Notes: a model not told the origin generated them from the sequence alone. Positions 1 to 9,884 are shown, counted from the stretch's first letter. The stretch: 64,000 nt of DNA from Tolumonas auensis DSM 9187 (GCF_000023065.1 NC_012691.1:482501-546500); one strand, 5' to 3'. Translations and numbers: made by a program.

Positions 1-320
<320 letters not shown>

Positions 321-324
321 AATT

Positions 325-356
325 ATCCCGTTCACTTCACTGTGGCGGGATTTTTC
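325..356 (+). terminator. Rho-independent terminator of rnpB
   Basis: Stem ATCCCG (325-330) pairs with CGGGAT (346-351) and runs into a T tract (351-355). It lies directly after the RNase P RNA and overlaps the last codons of the convergent menE gene. Confidence 0.7.
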
Positions 357-1708
357 GTTTCTGCCAGTCGTTTAAATTCCGCCCGCTGTATCTTAAGTTG
401 TCCTGCCGGTAATTCCGGCCAGTCCAGCCATTGTTTCGGCAGCATGTAGGCGGGGAGGTATTGGCGCAGCCAGTCGGTCAGTTCACTGAATGAGATCGCT
501 GATTGTTGCCAGTCGATAAAGCAGGCACAGCGCATACCCCATTCCGCATCCGCTACCGGTACTACGATGGCCTGCGCCACAGCAGGATGTTGCAGCAATT
601 GCTGTTCGATCTGTTCCGGCTGAATATTTTCACCACCGCTGATGAACTGGTTGTCGATGCGCCCGGTGATCACCAGTGAGTCGTCCTGCCAGTAGCCGGC
701 ATCGCCTGTGTGAAACCAGCCATTATCATCCAGTGGTAGTAGCAGCGAACCGTCCGGCTGATAGTAACCGGCAAACAGGGTGTCACCCCGAACACAGATT
801 TCGCTGTTCTTGATTGCCACTTCACGGCCAGCCAGCGGCTTTCCAACCCGTCCGGCTTGACCGGCCAGTGTGGTGCAGACCTGAGAAGCCATTTCGGACA
901 GGCCATAACTGACCCACGGTGTCAGTTGCTGTTCACGGCATGCAGCGATCAGACTCTCTGGTAGTGGAGCACCACCCAGTAGCAGGTGGCGTACCCGGGT
1001 GGCAGAAAAATGAAAATCCGCCTGTTGCAGCAGCCGGTATAGCTGCGTCGGCACCAGTGACAGATGAGTGACGGGGGCTTTTTTCAGCAGTTCAGGCAGT
1101 GAAAGTGCAGGATCGGGCAGCACCACACAGGCGCCGGCCAGAAAGCAGCGGAACAGGATCGCCAGTCCGCCCACGTGAAAAAGCGGTAAGGATAATAACC
1201 AGCCATCATGTGCGGTGATCGGCACGAGACTGCCTTGCGCGTTCGCCAGATGATTCCGTAACCGGTGCGCGACGATTTTTGGTGAACCGCTGCTGCCGGA
1301 AGTAAAAATCAGATCACTCAGTTGTTCTTCATCCAGCTGACAGTCGCCCGATGCGGCGATTTCCTGTGAAAAATCGAAGATCAATCCGGATGAGGGCCAG
1401 CAATAAGTGGCATGAACCTGCTGCTGTAACGCCTGCTGTCGTGCAACAGGAAATGCCGGATTCACCGGACAGCAGACGATCTGCTCACGCCAGCAGGCCC
1501 AGAACAGCATGACCAGCTCTGTGCTGTTTTTACTGCAGAAAAAAAGATGATCACCTGCACGGAGTCCGGCATGTCTGAGTTGCTGTTGCAGCGCATTGAG
1601 CCGGACGTCCAGTTGCTGGTAGCTGAGACTGACGCCGGCATTCCATAAGGCGGGTTGAGCGGGTTGCCGTTGTGCGTGTTGCCGGATCGGACAATTTAAC
1701 TTTGCCAT
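332..1708 (-). CDS. menE: o-Succinylbenzoate-CoA ligase
   Basis: 458 aa, an ANL-superfamily adenylating enzyme that activates o-succinylbenzoate with ATP and CoA, the step before MenB in menaquinone synthesis. Visible motifs: phosphate-binding loop LIFTSGSSGSPK (about residues 133-144), A5-like YGLSEM, GWFHTGDAG, and the catalytic lysine region GQLKIQR near the C-terminus. Length fits the family (E. coli 451 aa). It is the last gene of the men operon. Its ATG overlaps the end of menC by 13 bp, suggesting translational coupling. It converges on rnpB. Confidence 0.95.
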   Translation of the reverse strand: MAKLNCPIRQHAQRQPAQPALWNAGVSLSYQQLDVRLNALQQQLRHAGLRAGDHLFFCSKNSTELVMLFWACWREQIVCCPVNPAFPVARQQALQQQVHATYCWPSSGLIFDFSQEIAASGDCQLDEEQLSDLIFTSGSSGSPKIVAHRLRNHLANAQGSLVPITAHDGWLLSLPLFHVGGLAILFRCFLAGACVVLPDPALSLPELLKKAPVTHLSLVPTQLYRLLQQADFHFSATRVRHLLLGGAPLPESLIAACREQQLTPWVSYGLSEMASQVCTTLAGQAGRVGKPLAGREVAIKNSEICVRGDTLFAGYYQPDGSLLLPLDDNGWFHTGDAGYWQDDSLVITGRIDNQFISGGENIQPEQIEQQLLQHPAVAQAIVVPVADAEWGMRCACFIDWQQSAISFSELTDWLRQYLPAYMLPKQWLDWPELPAGQLKIQRAEFKRLAETKNPATVK

Positions 1709-2622
1709 ACTACCTGTAACTTTGAGACGTCGACCTGTTGTTTATCATCCAGTACTGAGCCGTTGAAATAGCGCAGTGTATCCAGCCCCGGAGCCTGTTC
1801 CGGAGACCATTCAGTGGCCAGCAACGCCAGCAAGCGGTTGCCGAGTTGTGATTCATGGCTGGATGAGATCACCACTTTGACGCCATTCGCTTTGGCTTTT
1901 ACCACCAGATCATGACATTTTTCCAGAGAACCAATCAGCATCGGTTTCAGAATCAAACCTTTAAGCTGGGGGAAAAAGTCCCACTGGCCCTCACAGCAGA
2001 GGATCTCATCCAGTGCCACACCGATGCCGGTATGTGTGGCGACGGAACGGATATCCGCATAGGAGGGGCAGGGATCTTCGACATACTCGATGTGTGATGG
2101 ATCGAGGTGATTCATGAACGTCCAGGCTTCTTCCCGGGTCCACTGCTGATTGGCATCAAGGATCAATTTGGTTTTCGGCGCTAGACGGATCAGCTCGCGA
2201 ACCATGGACAGTTCATCCCGCATCGGATAACGAGCCACCTTCAGCTTGATCCGGATCGGGTAGTCATACAGCCACTCTTTCCAGCTCCAGATGATGTCAT
2301 CGGGTGAGCCTTGCAGCAGCAGATAAGGTGGCAGTGGCGTATGTTTCAGTATCGGCCAGCTGCGGCGGGCACAATCCAGACCGAACTGGACCGAAGGACA
2401 AGAAACCGGGATGGTTTTGCCCTGTTTGAAGGCGGTTAAAAAGGCAATGGCTTCCTGTTCTGCTTCCGCCAGAGTTTCGCGGGAAAATCCGGGTAAGGGA
2501 GCGATCTCACTCCAGCTACTCCCCCAGTGCAGTAATAATCCTTCACGCTGCGTGATTGTCTGATCATGAAACGTCAGTGGCTGGGTGAGGGGCAGTTGAT
2601 AACGGTACAGAGTGATATCCAT
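1696..2622 (-). CDS. menC: o-Succinylbenzoate synthase
   Basis: 308 aa, enolase-superfamily enzyme that dehydrates SHCHC to o-succinylbenzoate. The barrel carries the usual catalytic set: KLKVAR (first Lys), metal ligands in LDANQQW, EYVEDP and ALDEIL, and the second Lys in LILKPML. The N-terminal capping domain has the PLPGFS motif typical of MenC. An AGGA ribosome binding site lies about 9 nt before the ATG. A 95-bp gap containing a hairpin separates it from upstream menB; it overlaps menE downstream. Confidence 0.95.
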   Translation of the reverse strand: MDITLYRYQLPLTQPLTFHDQTITQREGLLLHWGSSWSEIAPLPGFSRETLAEAEQEAIAFLTAFKQGKTIPVSCPSVQFGLDCARRSWPILKHTPLPPYLLLQGSPDDIIWSWKEWLYDYPIRIKLKVARYPMRDELSMVRELIRLAPKTKLILDANQQWTREEAWTFMNHLDPSHIEYVEDPCPSYADIRSVATHTGIGVALDEILCCEGQWDFFPQLKGLILKPMLIGSLEKCHDLVVKAKANGVKVVISSSHESQLGNRLLALLATEWSPEQAPGLDTLRYFNGSVLDDKQQVDVSKLQVVWQS

Positions 2623-2680
2623 GATGGACTGTCCTTATCCGCGGCAAAATTAACTTTGTTATATCATCATATATCAGATC

Positions 2681-2702
2681 CCGATGCAGAGATCTGCATC
2701 GG
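2681..2702 (-). repeat. Hairpin between menB and menC
   Basis: Perfect 10-bp inverted repeat CCGATGCAGA / TCTGCATCGG with a 2-nt spacer, in the 95-bp gap between menB and menC. There is no T tract on the minus strand, so it does not look like a strong intrinsic terminator. It may be an mRNA-processing or stability element inside the operon transcript (inference). Confidence 0.6.
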
Positions 2703-2717
2703 TCTGTTATTGCTGTG

Positions 2718-3578
2718 TTACGGATTACGCGGAAATTTATTGAAGTCAGGTTCACGTTTTTCGTTAAAGGCATTCCGTCCTTCCTGACCTTCTTCCGTCA
2801 TGTAGAACAGCATAGTGGCGTTACCGGCCAGTTCCTGCAGACCGGCCTGACCATCGCAGTCGGCGTTGAGTGCCGCTTTCAGGCAGCGCAGCGCCATCGG
2901 GCTGTGCTGCAGAATTTCACGGCACCAGCGCACGGTTTCTTTTTCCAGCTCGGCCAGTGGTACCACGGTATTTACCAGCCCCATATCCAGCGCCTGCTGT
3001 GCATCATACTGACGGCAGAGGAACCAGATCTCGCGGGCTTTTTTCTGACCGACCAGACGCGCCATGTAGGAAGCGCCCCAGCCACCATCGAAGGAACCGA
3101 CTTTCGGGCCAGTCTGACCGAAGCGGGCGTTGTCTGCGGCAATGGTCAGATCACACAGCATGTGCAGTACATGGCCGCCACCGATGGCATAGCCGGCAAC
3201 CATCGCGACAATCGGTTTCGGACAGGTGCGGATCTGACGCTGGAAATCGAGCACGTTCAGATGATGTGTACCTTCGTCATCCTTGTATCCGCCGTAGTCA
3301 CCACGCACTTTCTGGTCACCGCCAGAGCAGAACGCCAGCTCGCCTTCACCGGTCAGAATGATCACGCCGATGCTGGCATCGAAGCGGGCATCCTGCAGTG
3401 CTTTCATCATTTCCATCACAGTTAACGGGCGGAACGCATTACGCACCTGCGGGCGGTTGATGGTGATTTTGGCGATACCGTCCGCGGATTTGTGGTAACG
3501 GATGTCCTGATAGTCGGCACTGCAATCCTGCCATTCAACCGGGGCATACCAGCGGGCGTCGTCATCATGATGTTGCAT
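2718..3578 (-). CDS. menB: 1,4-Dihydroxy-2-naphthoyl-CoA synthase
   Basis: 286 aa, crotonase-fold enzyme that closes the ring of o-succinylbenzoyl-CoA. It is close to E. coli MenB (285 aa) over its whole length, with long shared blocks such as [36 protein letters not shown], the oxyanion-hole region [31 protein letters not shown] and the C-terminal NEKREPDF. The ATG follows a GAGAGAA purine stretch. It starts 12 bp after the menH stop. Confidence 0.98.
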   Translation of the reverse strand: MQHHDDDARWYAPVEWQDCSADYQDIRYHKSADGIAKITINRPQVRNAFRPLTVMEMMKALQDARFDASIGVIILTGEGELAFCSGGDQKVRGDYGGYKDDEGTHHLNVLDFQRQIRTCPKPIVAMVAGYAIGGGHVLHMLCDLTIAADNARFGQTGPKVGSFDGGWGASYMARLVGQKKAREIWFLCRQYDAQQALDMGLVNTVVPLAELEKETVRWCREILQHSPMALRCLKAALNADCDGQAGLQELAGNATMLFYMTEEGQEGRNAFNEKREPDFNKFPRNP

Positions 3579-3590
3579 AATTTTCTCTCA

Positions 3591-4337
3591 TCAAAAGGTG
3601 AAGGCGTTCAGCCACTGCCGGATGACAGCGGCCATTGAATCGGGGGTTGCGCGGTGCAGGTTATGACCACCGGCGAGACAGGTTAACTGTAACTGCGGGT
3701 TTGTTGCGGCCAGTTGTTCGCCGACAGTCCGGAACTTCAGATCCTGCTCACCGCAAAGATACAACATTGGCAGTGAGGTCGTTTTGATCCAGCCCTGATA
3801 GTCGGCCTGCCTTGCCAGCGAACAACGGCAGAGCATGCGGGCTAATGACCGGCCGGTGTTCTGACTGCGTTCTGCAATCAAAAGTGTTCGTTCTTGTGGG
3901 CTTAAATCACTGAACACTGGTTGCTGATACCAATCCGCCAAAACATCAGGTAACGCTTCCCGATAAAAACGACGGGCCCATTGTGCATCGGCTTTGGCCC
4001 GGTTCTGACGTTCCGCGGGTGAGTTTAAACCGGGATGTGCATTTTCCAGTAACAGGCTTTGCAACCCGGCCGGATGTGTCGCCGCGAACTGTAACGCCAG
4101 ACGTCCGCCGAGCGAATAACCCAGCAGATGATATTGGCGGATGTCGCGCAGGGTTAACTGTTGCTGCAGCCACACAGGGAAATCAGCCATATGCCGTAAT
4201 TGCTGATTTTGTGCATTACCATGACCGGGGAGATCCAGCGCGACACAATTGATTTCCGGCAGTAAGTCGCTCAGCGGTTGCCAGTCACTGGCCGCACCAA
4301 GAAAACCATGTAGCAGAACAATATTCGGTTTGCTCAC
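3591..4337 (-). CDS. menH: 2-Succinyl-6-hydroxy-2,4-cyclohexadiene-1-carboxylate synthase
   Basis: 248 aa, alpha/beta-hydrolase that eliminates pyruvate from SEPHCHC. Visible: oxyanion motif LLHGFLG at the N-terminus, nucleophile elbow GYSLGG (catalytic Ser), an Asp in CGEQDLKF and a His in AGGHNLH completing the triad. I place the start at GTG 4337 (protein begins VSKPNIVLLHG). This GTG overlaps the menD stop in a GTGA four-base overlap, and the family begins just before the LLHG motif. The open frame continues upstream inside menD, but that part has no family character. Confidence 0.93.
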   Translation of the reverse strand: MSKPNIVLLHGFLGAASDWQPLSDLLPEINCVALDLPGHGNAQNQQLRHMADFPVWLQQQLTLRDIRQYHLLGYSLGGRLALQFAATHPAGLQSLLLENAHPGLNSPAERQNRAKADAQWARRFYREALPDVLADWYQQPVFSDLSPQERTLLIAERSQNTGRSLARMLCRCSLARQADYQGWIKTTSLPMLYLCGEQDLKFRTVGEQLAATNPQLQLTCLAGGHNLHRATPDSMAAVIRQWLNAFTF

Positions 4338-6055
4338 GCAGGCAGGCTCCGCACCTGCAGGGCGAAATTCTTCAGCCAGTCGGCAGCTTCTCCGGTCGCC
4401 ACTTTGCATTCCAGCAGGGTGGCTCCGGGGTGTGACAGTGCTTGCTGATATGCCTGCCGGAAGCTGATGGCACCCGTCGGGGCGGCGTAAGCGAGCCGGA
4501 ACTGTTCAGCGCTGGCCCGGAAATCCAGACCATGCGGCAGTTGATAGAACCGCTCACGGATCTGATTCTGCTCCGGCACCGGCAGCATATGAAAGATATT
4601 GCCGCCATCATTGTTGATGATGATCAGCACGAACGGGGCCGTCAGTTCGCGTAATAACGCCAGGCTGTTGAGATCATATAACGCAGAACTATCGCCCAGC
4701 AGCAGGGTAGTCGGCTGAGAGGTATTGGCCCGGGCAATGCCGGCAGCCGTCGCAATCAGACCGTCAATGCCGGAGGCACCGCGGTTGGTGTAGATATGGG
4801 AAGGTTGTGCACCTGAAGTACCGAGCATGTCCAGCAGACGGATCGGCATGCTGTTGCCAATAAAGAGTTGCCCCTGCAGCTGGCTGTTCAGTTGGTGGCA
4901 CAGCGTGATTTCGCCCCATTCCGGTAATTGCTGTGTAATCAGTCCGGCAAGTTTGCCATCCCATCGCGGCAGCTGATGCCATGGGATCCGGTGCGGTTCA
5001 CACTGATGCGCCTGACACCATAACTCAGGTGAGGTGACGAAGCGTTGCTGTACTGCCAGACCACTATCCAGACGCTCGCTGCCGGCATCGATCTGCCAGC
5101 AGTGCTGCCAGTTGTGGCCGTCTGCAAATTGCTGCAGGCGTTTGGAGGTCAGACGGCCGCCAAACAGGAGCAGTGTTTCTGCCTGCGCTAATTCCTCACG
5201 AAATGCCGGATGATGCAGTGCCAAATCGGCATAGGTCATCGCTTGCGGATGGAAACGCAGCTGCGACTGGATATCAGCCAGTAATGGCCAGCCGGTCTGT
5301 TGTGCCAGTTTCAGAATGGCACCGGTATCCTGCTGGCGGGACAAACGGCCTGCGATAATAATCCCTTTGCTCTGACGCACTTCCGCCCAGAGCGGGTGAG
5401 TCTGGCAAATCGGCTGGACGGCATGGTATTGCGTCCAGGGCTGAGCGCTGCGCAGCCAGTGAGTTAAACCGCGTAAGGCATTGCCCGGTATTTGCTGACC
5501 GGCCACCGGATACAGCGGTTCGCGGAACGGGCAATTCAGATGTACCGGTCCCGGCGTTTGTTGCTGCTGAAACGCAGCCTGATCAACGGAGGCAAGCAGC
5601 CAGGATGGTGTAATGTCATGATCCGGCGCGGGGAATAACTGCTGGTAAACCGGATAATTGGCAAAGATATTCGCCTGCGTGATCGCCTGATTAGCACCAC
5701 AGCCGAGCAGTTCGGCCGGCCGGTCAGCCGTCAGCAGCCAGAGCGGGATCCCGGACTGACGGGCTTCCACCACCGCGGGCAGTAAATTTGCCACGGCACT
5801 GCCGGAGGTAACAATCACCGCAACAGGGCGCTGACTGCCTTGCGCCAGCCCCAGCGCAAGAAACCCCAGGCCGCGTTCATCAAAATGCAGATGTGTGCTG
5901 ATAGCCGGATTGGCCGCGGCCGCCAGTGTCAGCGGGGTGGAACGGGAACCGGGGGCGATGCAGATATCGCGGATCCCCAGCCGGGCCAGCTCTTCAATCA
6001 GTAACGCACTCCACAGGGCATTCAGACTATCCAGTGATTGCCACTGCTCAGTCAT
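4334..6055 (-). CDS. menD: SEPHCHC synthase (2-oxoglutarate + isochorismate)
   Basis: 573 aa, ThDP-dependent enzyme joining 2-oxoglutarate to isochorismate, first committed step of menaquinone synthesis. Signatures: CIAPGSRSTPLTLAAA near the N-terminus, HFDERGLGFLALG with the ThDP-activating Glu, TSGSAVANLLPAV, and the C-terminal ThDP/Mg segment LLLGDSSALYDLNSL followed by IINNDGGNIF. The chosen ATG (MTEQWQSLDSLN) overlaps the menF stop by 8 bp; an in-frame extension upstream lies within menF. It is coupled to menH by a 4-base stop/start overlap. Confidence 0.96.
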   Translation of the reverse strand: MTEQWQSLDSLNALWSALLIEELARLGIRDICIAPGSRSTPLTLAAAANPAISTHLHFDERGLGFLALGLAQGSQRPVAVIVTSGSAVANLLPAVVEARQSGIPLWLLTADRPAELLGCGANQAITQANIFANYPVYQQLFPAPDHDITPSWLLASVDQAAFQQQQTPGPVHLNCPFREPLYPVAGQQIPGNALRGLTHWLRSAQPWTQYHAVQPICQTHPLWAEVRQSKGIIIAGRLSRQQDTGAILKLAQQTGWPLLADIQSQLRFHPQAMTYADLALHHPAFREELAQAETLLLFGGRLTSKRLQQFADGHNWQHCWQIDAGSERLDSGLAVQQRFVTSPELWCQAHQCEPHRIPWHQLPRWDGKLAGLITQQLPEWGEITLCHQLNSQLQGQLFIGNSMPIRLLDMLGTSGAQPSHIYTNRGASGIDGLIATAAGIARANTSQPTTLLLGDSSALYDLNSLALLRELTAPFVLIIINNDGGNIFHMLPVPEQNQIRERFYQLPHGLDFRASAEQFRLAYAAPTGAISFRQAYQQALSHPGATLLECKVATGEAADWLKNFALQVRSLPA

Positions 6056-7367
6056 GCCAGGCACCGAGCATACTGCCGAGCTTGGTATCCAGCTCCTGCC
6101 ATTCGGTATCGGCATCAGAGCCGGTCAGAATTCCTGCACCGGTATAGAGATGCAGTTGCTGGTCATGCCATAAGCCACTGCGGATCGCGACCGTGAACTC
6201 CGACACATCCTCACTGATAAAGCCACAGGCACCGGCGTACCAGCCGCGCTGGTGTTGTTCCAGAGCGCGGATCTGGGCGAGGGCTTTCCGGCGCGGTGAA
6301 CCGCCGACAGCCGGTGTCGGATGAATGCTTTTCAGTAATTGCCAGTCGGTTGTGTCTGGCCGCAAAGAGGCTTCAATTTCACGTTTAATATGCTGGATAT
6401 GTTGCAGCGGCAGGATATGCGCATCCGACACAACCGCGGTCTCGGCTAACCCGTCCAGACGGGTCAGAATATCGGTATGCACGAAGCGGTTTTCCAGCCG
6501 GTTCTTGCCATCCTGCAATAACAACGTAGCCAGTTCGGCATCCTGCTCCGGATCGCCGGTGCGCGGGGTACTGCCCGCCAGTGCTTCACTGAGCAGCTGA
6601 CGATCCTGACGGCGGTAGAGCCGCTCCGGTGAGCTGGCGATAAAGCAACTGTCAGGAGAAAACTGGAAGCCGATATGAAAGCAGGCCGGTGCGGCACACT
6701 GCCAGCTGGCCAGTAACGACCAGGGTTCCAGCGGTTCATTGAATGTCAGCGTTGAGCGACGCGATAACACCACTTTCGGGATCGTTTTCAGTGCTTCCGG
6801 TTGCAGGACCTGAGAGAGCCATTGCATCCAGCGTGGTTTGTCGGGGGTATCCTGACGTTCACGTTGCGTCGGTAAATATTTACGCAGGGTTTTTTCCGGT
6901 TGTAACTGCTGCAGCGCTGTCCGTGCTGCCGCCATTTCCTGTTCTGCATTAGCGCCTTCAAACCAGAGATTACAGACCAGCTCCGTCTGATTTCCCTGCC
7001 GGATCAGCTCGATCCGTGGCAACACAAAACGGCATTGTCCGAAGTCCTGCCATTCCCCGGTCACCGGCTGCTGATAATCAAACGCCAGACCGCCGTAATA
7101 GCGTGGATAGCTGCCGGCGTTCGGGCGCTGTTGTCCGGTCAGTTCGGCCAGCTGAGCCGGATCGGTCAGTTCCCTGATCGCGCCTAAAACTGCAAATTCA
7201 CGGTCGCGTTCACGCGCGTGCCAGTAAATACGCGGATACAGTGGCTGTGCTTTCAGCCAGCCAATCAGTGAGGTGACATCCACAGGTGCACGCAGACGAA
7301 CAAAGCCGTGTTGATCTGTTTTAGCAAGTGCGTTCAGTTGTTCCAGTAAACGAATTTGAGCCAGCAT
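6048..7367 (-). CDS. menF: Isochorismate synthase, menaquinone-specific
   Basis: 439 aa, chorismate-utilising enzyme converting chorismate to isochorismate and feeding MenD. C-terminal family motifs: SSPERLYRR, EALAGSTPRTGD, KNRLENRFVHTDI, HIKREIEASL, HPTPAVGGSPR and YAGACGFISED. It opens the minus-strand men operon. The ATG at 7367 has only a weak ribosome binding site. The 196-bp gap to divergent menA should hold the promoters of both. Confidence 0.95.
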   Translation of the reverse strand: MLAQIRLLEQLNALAKTDQHGFVRLRAPVDVTSLIGWLKAQPLYPRIYWHARERDREFAVLGAIRELTDPAQLAELTGQQRPNAGSYPRYYGGLAFDYQQPVTGEWQDFGQCRFVLPRIELIRQGNQTELVCNLWFEGANAEQEMAAARTALQQLQPEKTLRKYLPTQRERQDTPDKPRWMQWLSQVLQPEALKTIPKVVLSRRSTLTFNEPLEPWSLLASWQCAAPACFHIGFQFSPDSCFIASSPERLYRRQDRQLLSEALAGSTPRTGDPEQDAELATLLLQDGKNRLENRFVHTDILTRLDGLAETAVVSDAHILPLQHIQHIKREIEASLRPDTTDWQLLKSIHPTPAVGGSPRRKALAQIRALEQHQRGWYAGACGFISEDVSEFTVAIRSGLWHDQQLHLYTGAGILTGSDADTEWQELDTKLGSMLGAWHD

Positions 7368-7563
7368 GGGAATAATCGCATTATCAGGATGCCATCAGTC
7401 GCGATAGGGGCGGGAAACTGCCAAAAGGCGTTGGCATCCGGTATAGTACGCCTTTGCAGGAGTGGCGTCCGCCCGCAGAATCGTATCAGTATAGGGCTGA
7501 GCGCTCCAAGGGTAAACCCACCTGTATCAGTTGTGGCATATAGTCGCCGTGGAATGAAAGGAA

Positions 7564-8484
7564 ATGAGTGGTCGGATGAATAAACCACGTTGGAAAATCT
7601 GGTTGCAGGCGGCTCGTCTGCGAACTTTGCCGCTGGCTTGTGCCGCGGTGTTGCTGGGCAGTGGTCTGGCTGCCGGCGCTGATCAATTCCGGAACAGCGT
7701 TTTTGTGTTATGTTTGCTGACGGCGATTGGTTTGCAGGTTTTATCTAATCTGGCGAATGATTACGGTGATGCTGTTTCCGGTGCGGATAATGAGGATCGG
7801 GTTGGTCCGCAGCGCACGGTAGTTAGCGGACTGATTACCCGTGAGCAGATGCAGCGTGCGATGTCGCTGGTGGCCGGGTTGACCATTGTCAGTGGCTTGA
7901 GTCTGTTATGGACGGCGTTTTCCGGTGACTGGCCGGCGATCCTGACGTTTATTGGTTTTGGTACGCTGGCGCTGGTAGCGGCCGTGACGTATACCGTTGG
8001 CCGGCGGCCTTATGGTTACCGGGGATTAGGCGATTTGTCGGTATTCCTGTTTTTCGGTCTGCTCGGGGTGCTCGGAACCTATTATCTGTTTACCCGGCAG
8101 TTTGATCCGCTGTTGATCCTGCCCGCGGCAGGCTGTGGTTTTCTGGCCACCGCCGTGCTTAATATTAATAATATCCGTGATATGGATACCGATATTGCCA
8201 CTGGCAAGCGGACATTTGCAGCCCGGATTGGCCGTTCCTGGGCCCGCCGTTACCACTGGTTTCTGGTGCTCGGCGGAGGTCTGATGGCGATGGTCTATAT
8301 TGTATTGCGTGCACAAACCGCCTGGCCCTGGCTCTGTCTTCCGGCCTGGGGACCGTTAATTCTCTCCGCCTGGGTGGTGGCGACCAGTCAGGATCCGGTA
8401 CTGCTGGATAAGCAATTAAAACGAACCGCCATCAGTAGCCTGTTATTTAATCTATTGCTGGCTATCGGTTTTGCGCTCGACTAA
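7564..8484 (+). CDS. menA: 1,4-Dihydroxy-2-naphthoate polyprenyltransferase
   Basis: 306 aa, UbiA-family membrane prenyltransferase that attaches the isoprenoid tail to DHNA. Two Asp-rich motifs are visible: NDYGDAVSGAD (about residues 66-76) and NIRDMDTD (about residues 203-210). Eight or nine hydrophobic segments span the rest. ATG 7564 lies only 2-3 nt after an AAGG; ATG 7576 (MNKPRWKIWL) is an equally plausible start. It is transcribed away from menF, so the whole menaquinone branch from chorismate to DMK is here; only the thioesterase and the final methyltransferase are missing. Confidence 0.95.
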   Translation: MSGRMNKPRWKIWLQAARLRTLPLACAAVLLGSGLAAGADQFRNSVFVLCLLTAIGLQVLSNLANDYGDAVSGADNEDRVGPQRTVVSGLITREQMQRAMSLVAGLTIVSGLSLLWTAFSGDWPAILTFIGFGTLALVAAVTYTVGRRPYGYRGLGDLSVFLFFGLLGVLGTYYLFTRQFDPLLILPAAGCGFLATAVLNINNIRDMDTDIATGKRTFAARIGRSWARRYHWFLVLGGGLMAMVYIVLRAQTAWPWLCLPAWGPLILSAWVVATSQDPVLLDKQLKRTAISSLLFNLLLAIGFALD

Positions 8485-8531
8485 TCTGTTTTCTTCGGAT
8501 TTGTTTTAAGCATGTTCTACCGGAGGGAAAA

Positions 8532-9152
8532 ATGGATTTTCATGTCTGGCTTACTTATCTGGCGACCACCATTGTATTCAGTATTTATCCGGGTTCTGGT
8601 GCAGTAAATACCATCAGTAATGCCATCCGTTACGGGGTGCGCGGTTCGGTACCGGCTATCGCCGGATTACAGCTGGGTTTGTCGATTCATTTAGCGCTGG
8701 TGGGTGTCGGGCTGGGCACATTGCTGGCGCAATCCGCCACTGCATTTGCCGTGCTGAAATGGCTGGGTGTCGCTTATCTGGTCTGGCTGGGCTGGACGAA
8801 ATGGCGTGAAGTGCCGCAACTGATGAAAAATGGCGTAGGTCAGGAAGATGGTCCGCGTCCGGCGCTGTTCTGGCCCGCGGTATTCGTGAATATTACCAAT
8901 CCGAAAAGTATCGTGTTTCTGGTCGCTCTGTTCCCGCAGTTTCTGCATGCTGATTATCCGCTGTGGTCGCAGGCGCTGATTTTGTCCGTTACCTGTGTGC
9001 TGGTGGATATCATTGTGATGCTGGGGTATGCCTCACTGGCCGCCCCACTGACACATCTGGTACAGAACGAAAAAGGCATGCGCACGCAGAACCGCATCTT
9101 TGGTTCACTGTTTATTGCGGCCGGAGCATTGCTCTCTGGCGCATCCCGCTAA
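8532..9152 (+). CDS. LysE/RhtB-family amino-acid exporter
   Basis: 206 aa inner-membrane protein with about six hydrophobic segments. The N-terminal YPGSGAVNTISNAIRYG and central NITNPKSIVFLVALFPQF are typical of the RhtB (homoserine/threonine and homoserine lactone efflux) branch of the LysE superfamily. A strong GGAGGG ribosome binding site precedes the ATG. It lies 47 bp after menA in the same direction and may be read through from it. The substrate cannot be told from sequence. Confidence 0.85.
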   Translation: MDFHVWLTYLATTIVFSIYPGSGAVNTISNAIRYGVRGSVPAIAGLQLGLSIHLALVGVGLGTLLAQSATAFAVLKWLGVAYLVWLGWTKWREVPQLMKNGVGQEDGPRPALFWPAVFVNITNPKSIVFLVALFPQFLHADYPLWSQALILSVTCVLVDIIVMLGYASLAAPLTHLVQNEKGMRTQNRIFGSLFIAAGALLSGASR

Positions 9153-9300
9153 GTTAAAACAGGTACCGCCGGGTATGTTTTCCGGCCGGAAATAATATTT
9201 CTGAGCGAATCATGCCGAAACTTGAAACGTTGCTACGCGCAGTCCATGCTGTTATGTAGAATAGGCAATCAGATAACTGATCGAATTTTTGGAGTAAATC

Positions 9301-9873
9301 ATGGCTACTAAGCCAGAGAAATCAGCCGGGAATGCAAAACGCCCGGACAACAAGAAGAAAAAGCCAGCCTTTAGCGCACAAGAAGCCCGCGAACAGAAAA
9401 AACAGGCTAAGCGTAAAGGTCTGCGCCCGGGTGCCCGTAACAGTGCTGAAACCCAGGAACAGAAAAACCAGAGCGTTAAAAATAAAGATGCCCGTGTTGG
9501 TTCCCGTAAACCTGTAGCACTGGTGGCAGAAGCACCGGTGGCGGTTGTTAAAGCGCCGAAACCTGCTGCACCGAAAGCAGAACCACAGATGCCGCCGGAA
9601 CAACAGCTGGCCAAGTGGGAACGCGAGCTGGAGAAGCTGGAAAACGACGATCGTCTGAATGCACTGCTGGACAAACTGGAACTGGAACAGCCGATTTCTG
9701 AAGAAGATCAGGAATGGCTGGATAAAAAACTGGCCCGTCATCAGGAACTGCTGAAGTTGCTGGGATTGAATGAAGAAGAAAAAGTCGCCAGCGATCCGGA
9801 TGAATTGCTGCAGCGCTTTATCGAAAGCGATTTTGATCCCAACCAATTCGACAGCCGCTATAAAGAAGACTGA
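9301..9873 (+). CDS. yihI: Der GTPase-activating protein YihI
   Basis: 190 aa. It has a long Lys/Arg/Pro/Ala-rich N-terminal half (AKRPDNKKKKPAFSAQEAR) and an acidic C-terminal half (WERELEKLENDDRLNALLDKLE, EEDQEWLDKKLARH). This is the layout of YihI, which stimulates GTP hydrolysis by the ribosome-assembly GTPase Der. The E. coli protein is 169 aa, so this one is slightly longer in the low-complexity part. GGAG lies before the ATG. As in enterobacteria, hemN is in the neighbourhood, but here three genes intervene. Confidence 0.87.
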   Translation: MATKPEKSAGNAKRPDNKKKKPAFSAQEAREQKKQAKRKGLRPGARNSAETQEQKNQSVKNKDARVGSRKPVALVAEAPVAVVKAPKPAAPKAEPQMPPEQQLAKWERELEKLENDDRLNALLDKLELEQPISEEDQEWLDKKLARHQELLKLLGLNEEEKVASDPDELLQRFIESDFDPNQFDSRYKED

Positions 9874-9884
9874 TTAAGTCTGCC

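Noticed and set aside
2715-3425. 236-codon plus-strand frame over menB
   Set aside because: Antisense to menB, which matches the family along its full length.
4338-4409. Longer N-terminus for MenH
   Set aside because: The extra residues are the menD tail in another frame. The GTG with the GTGA overlap matches the family start.
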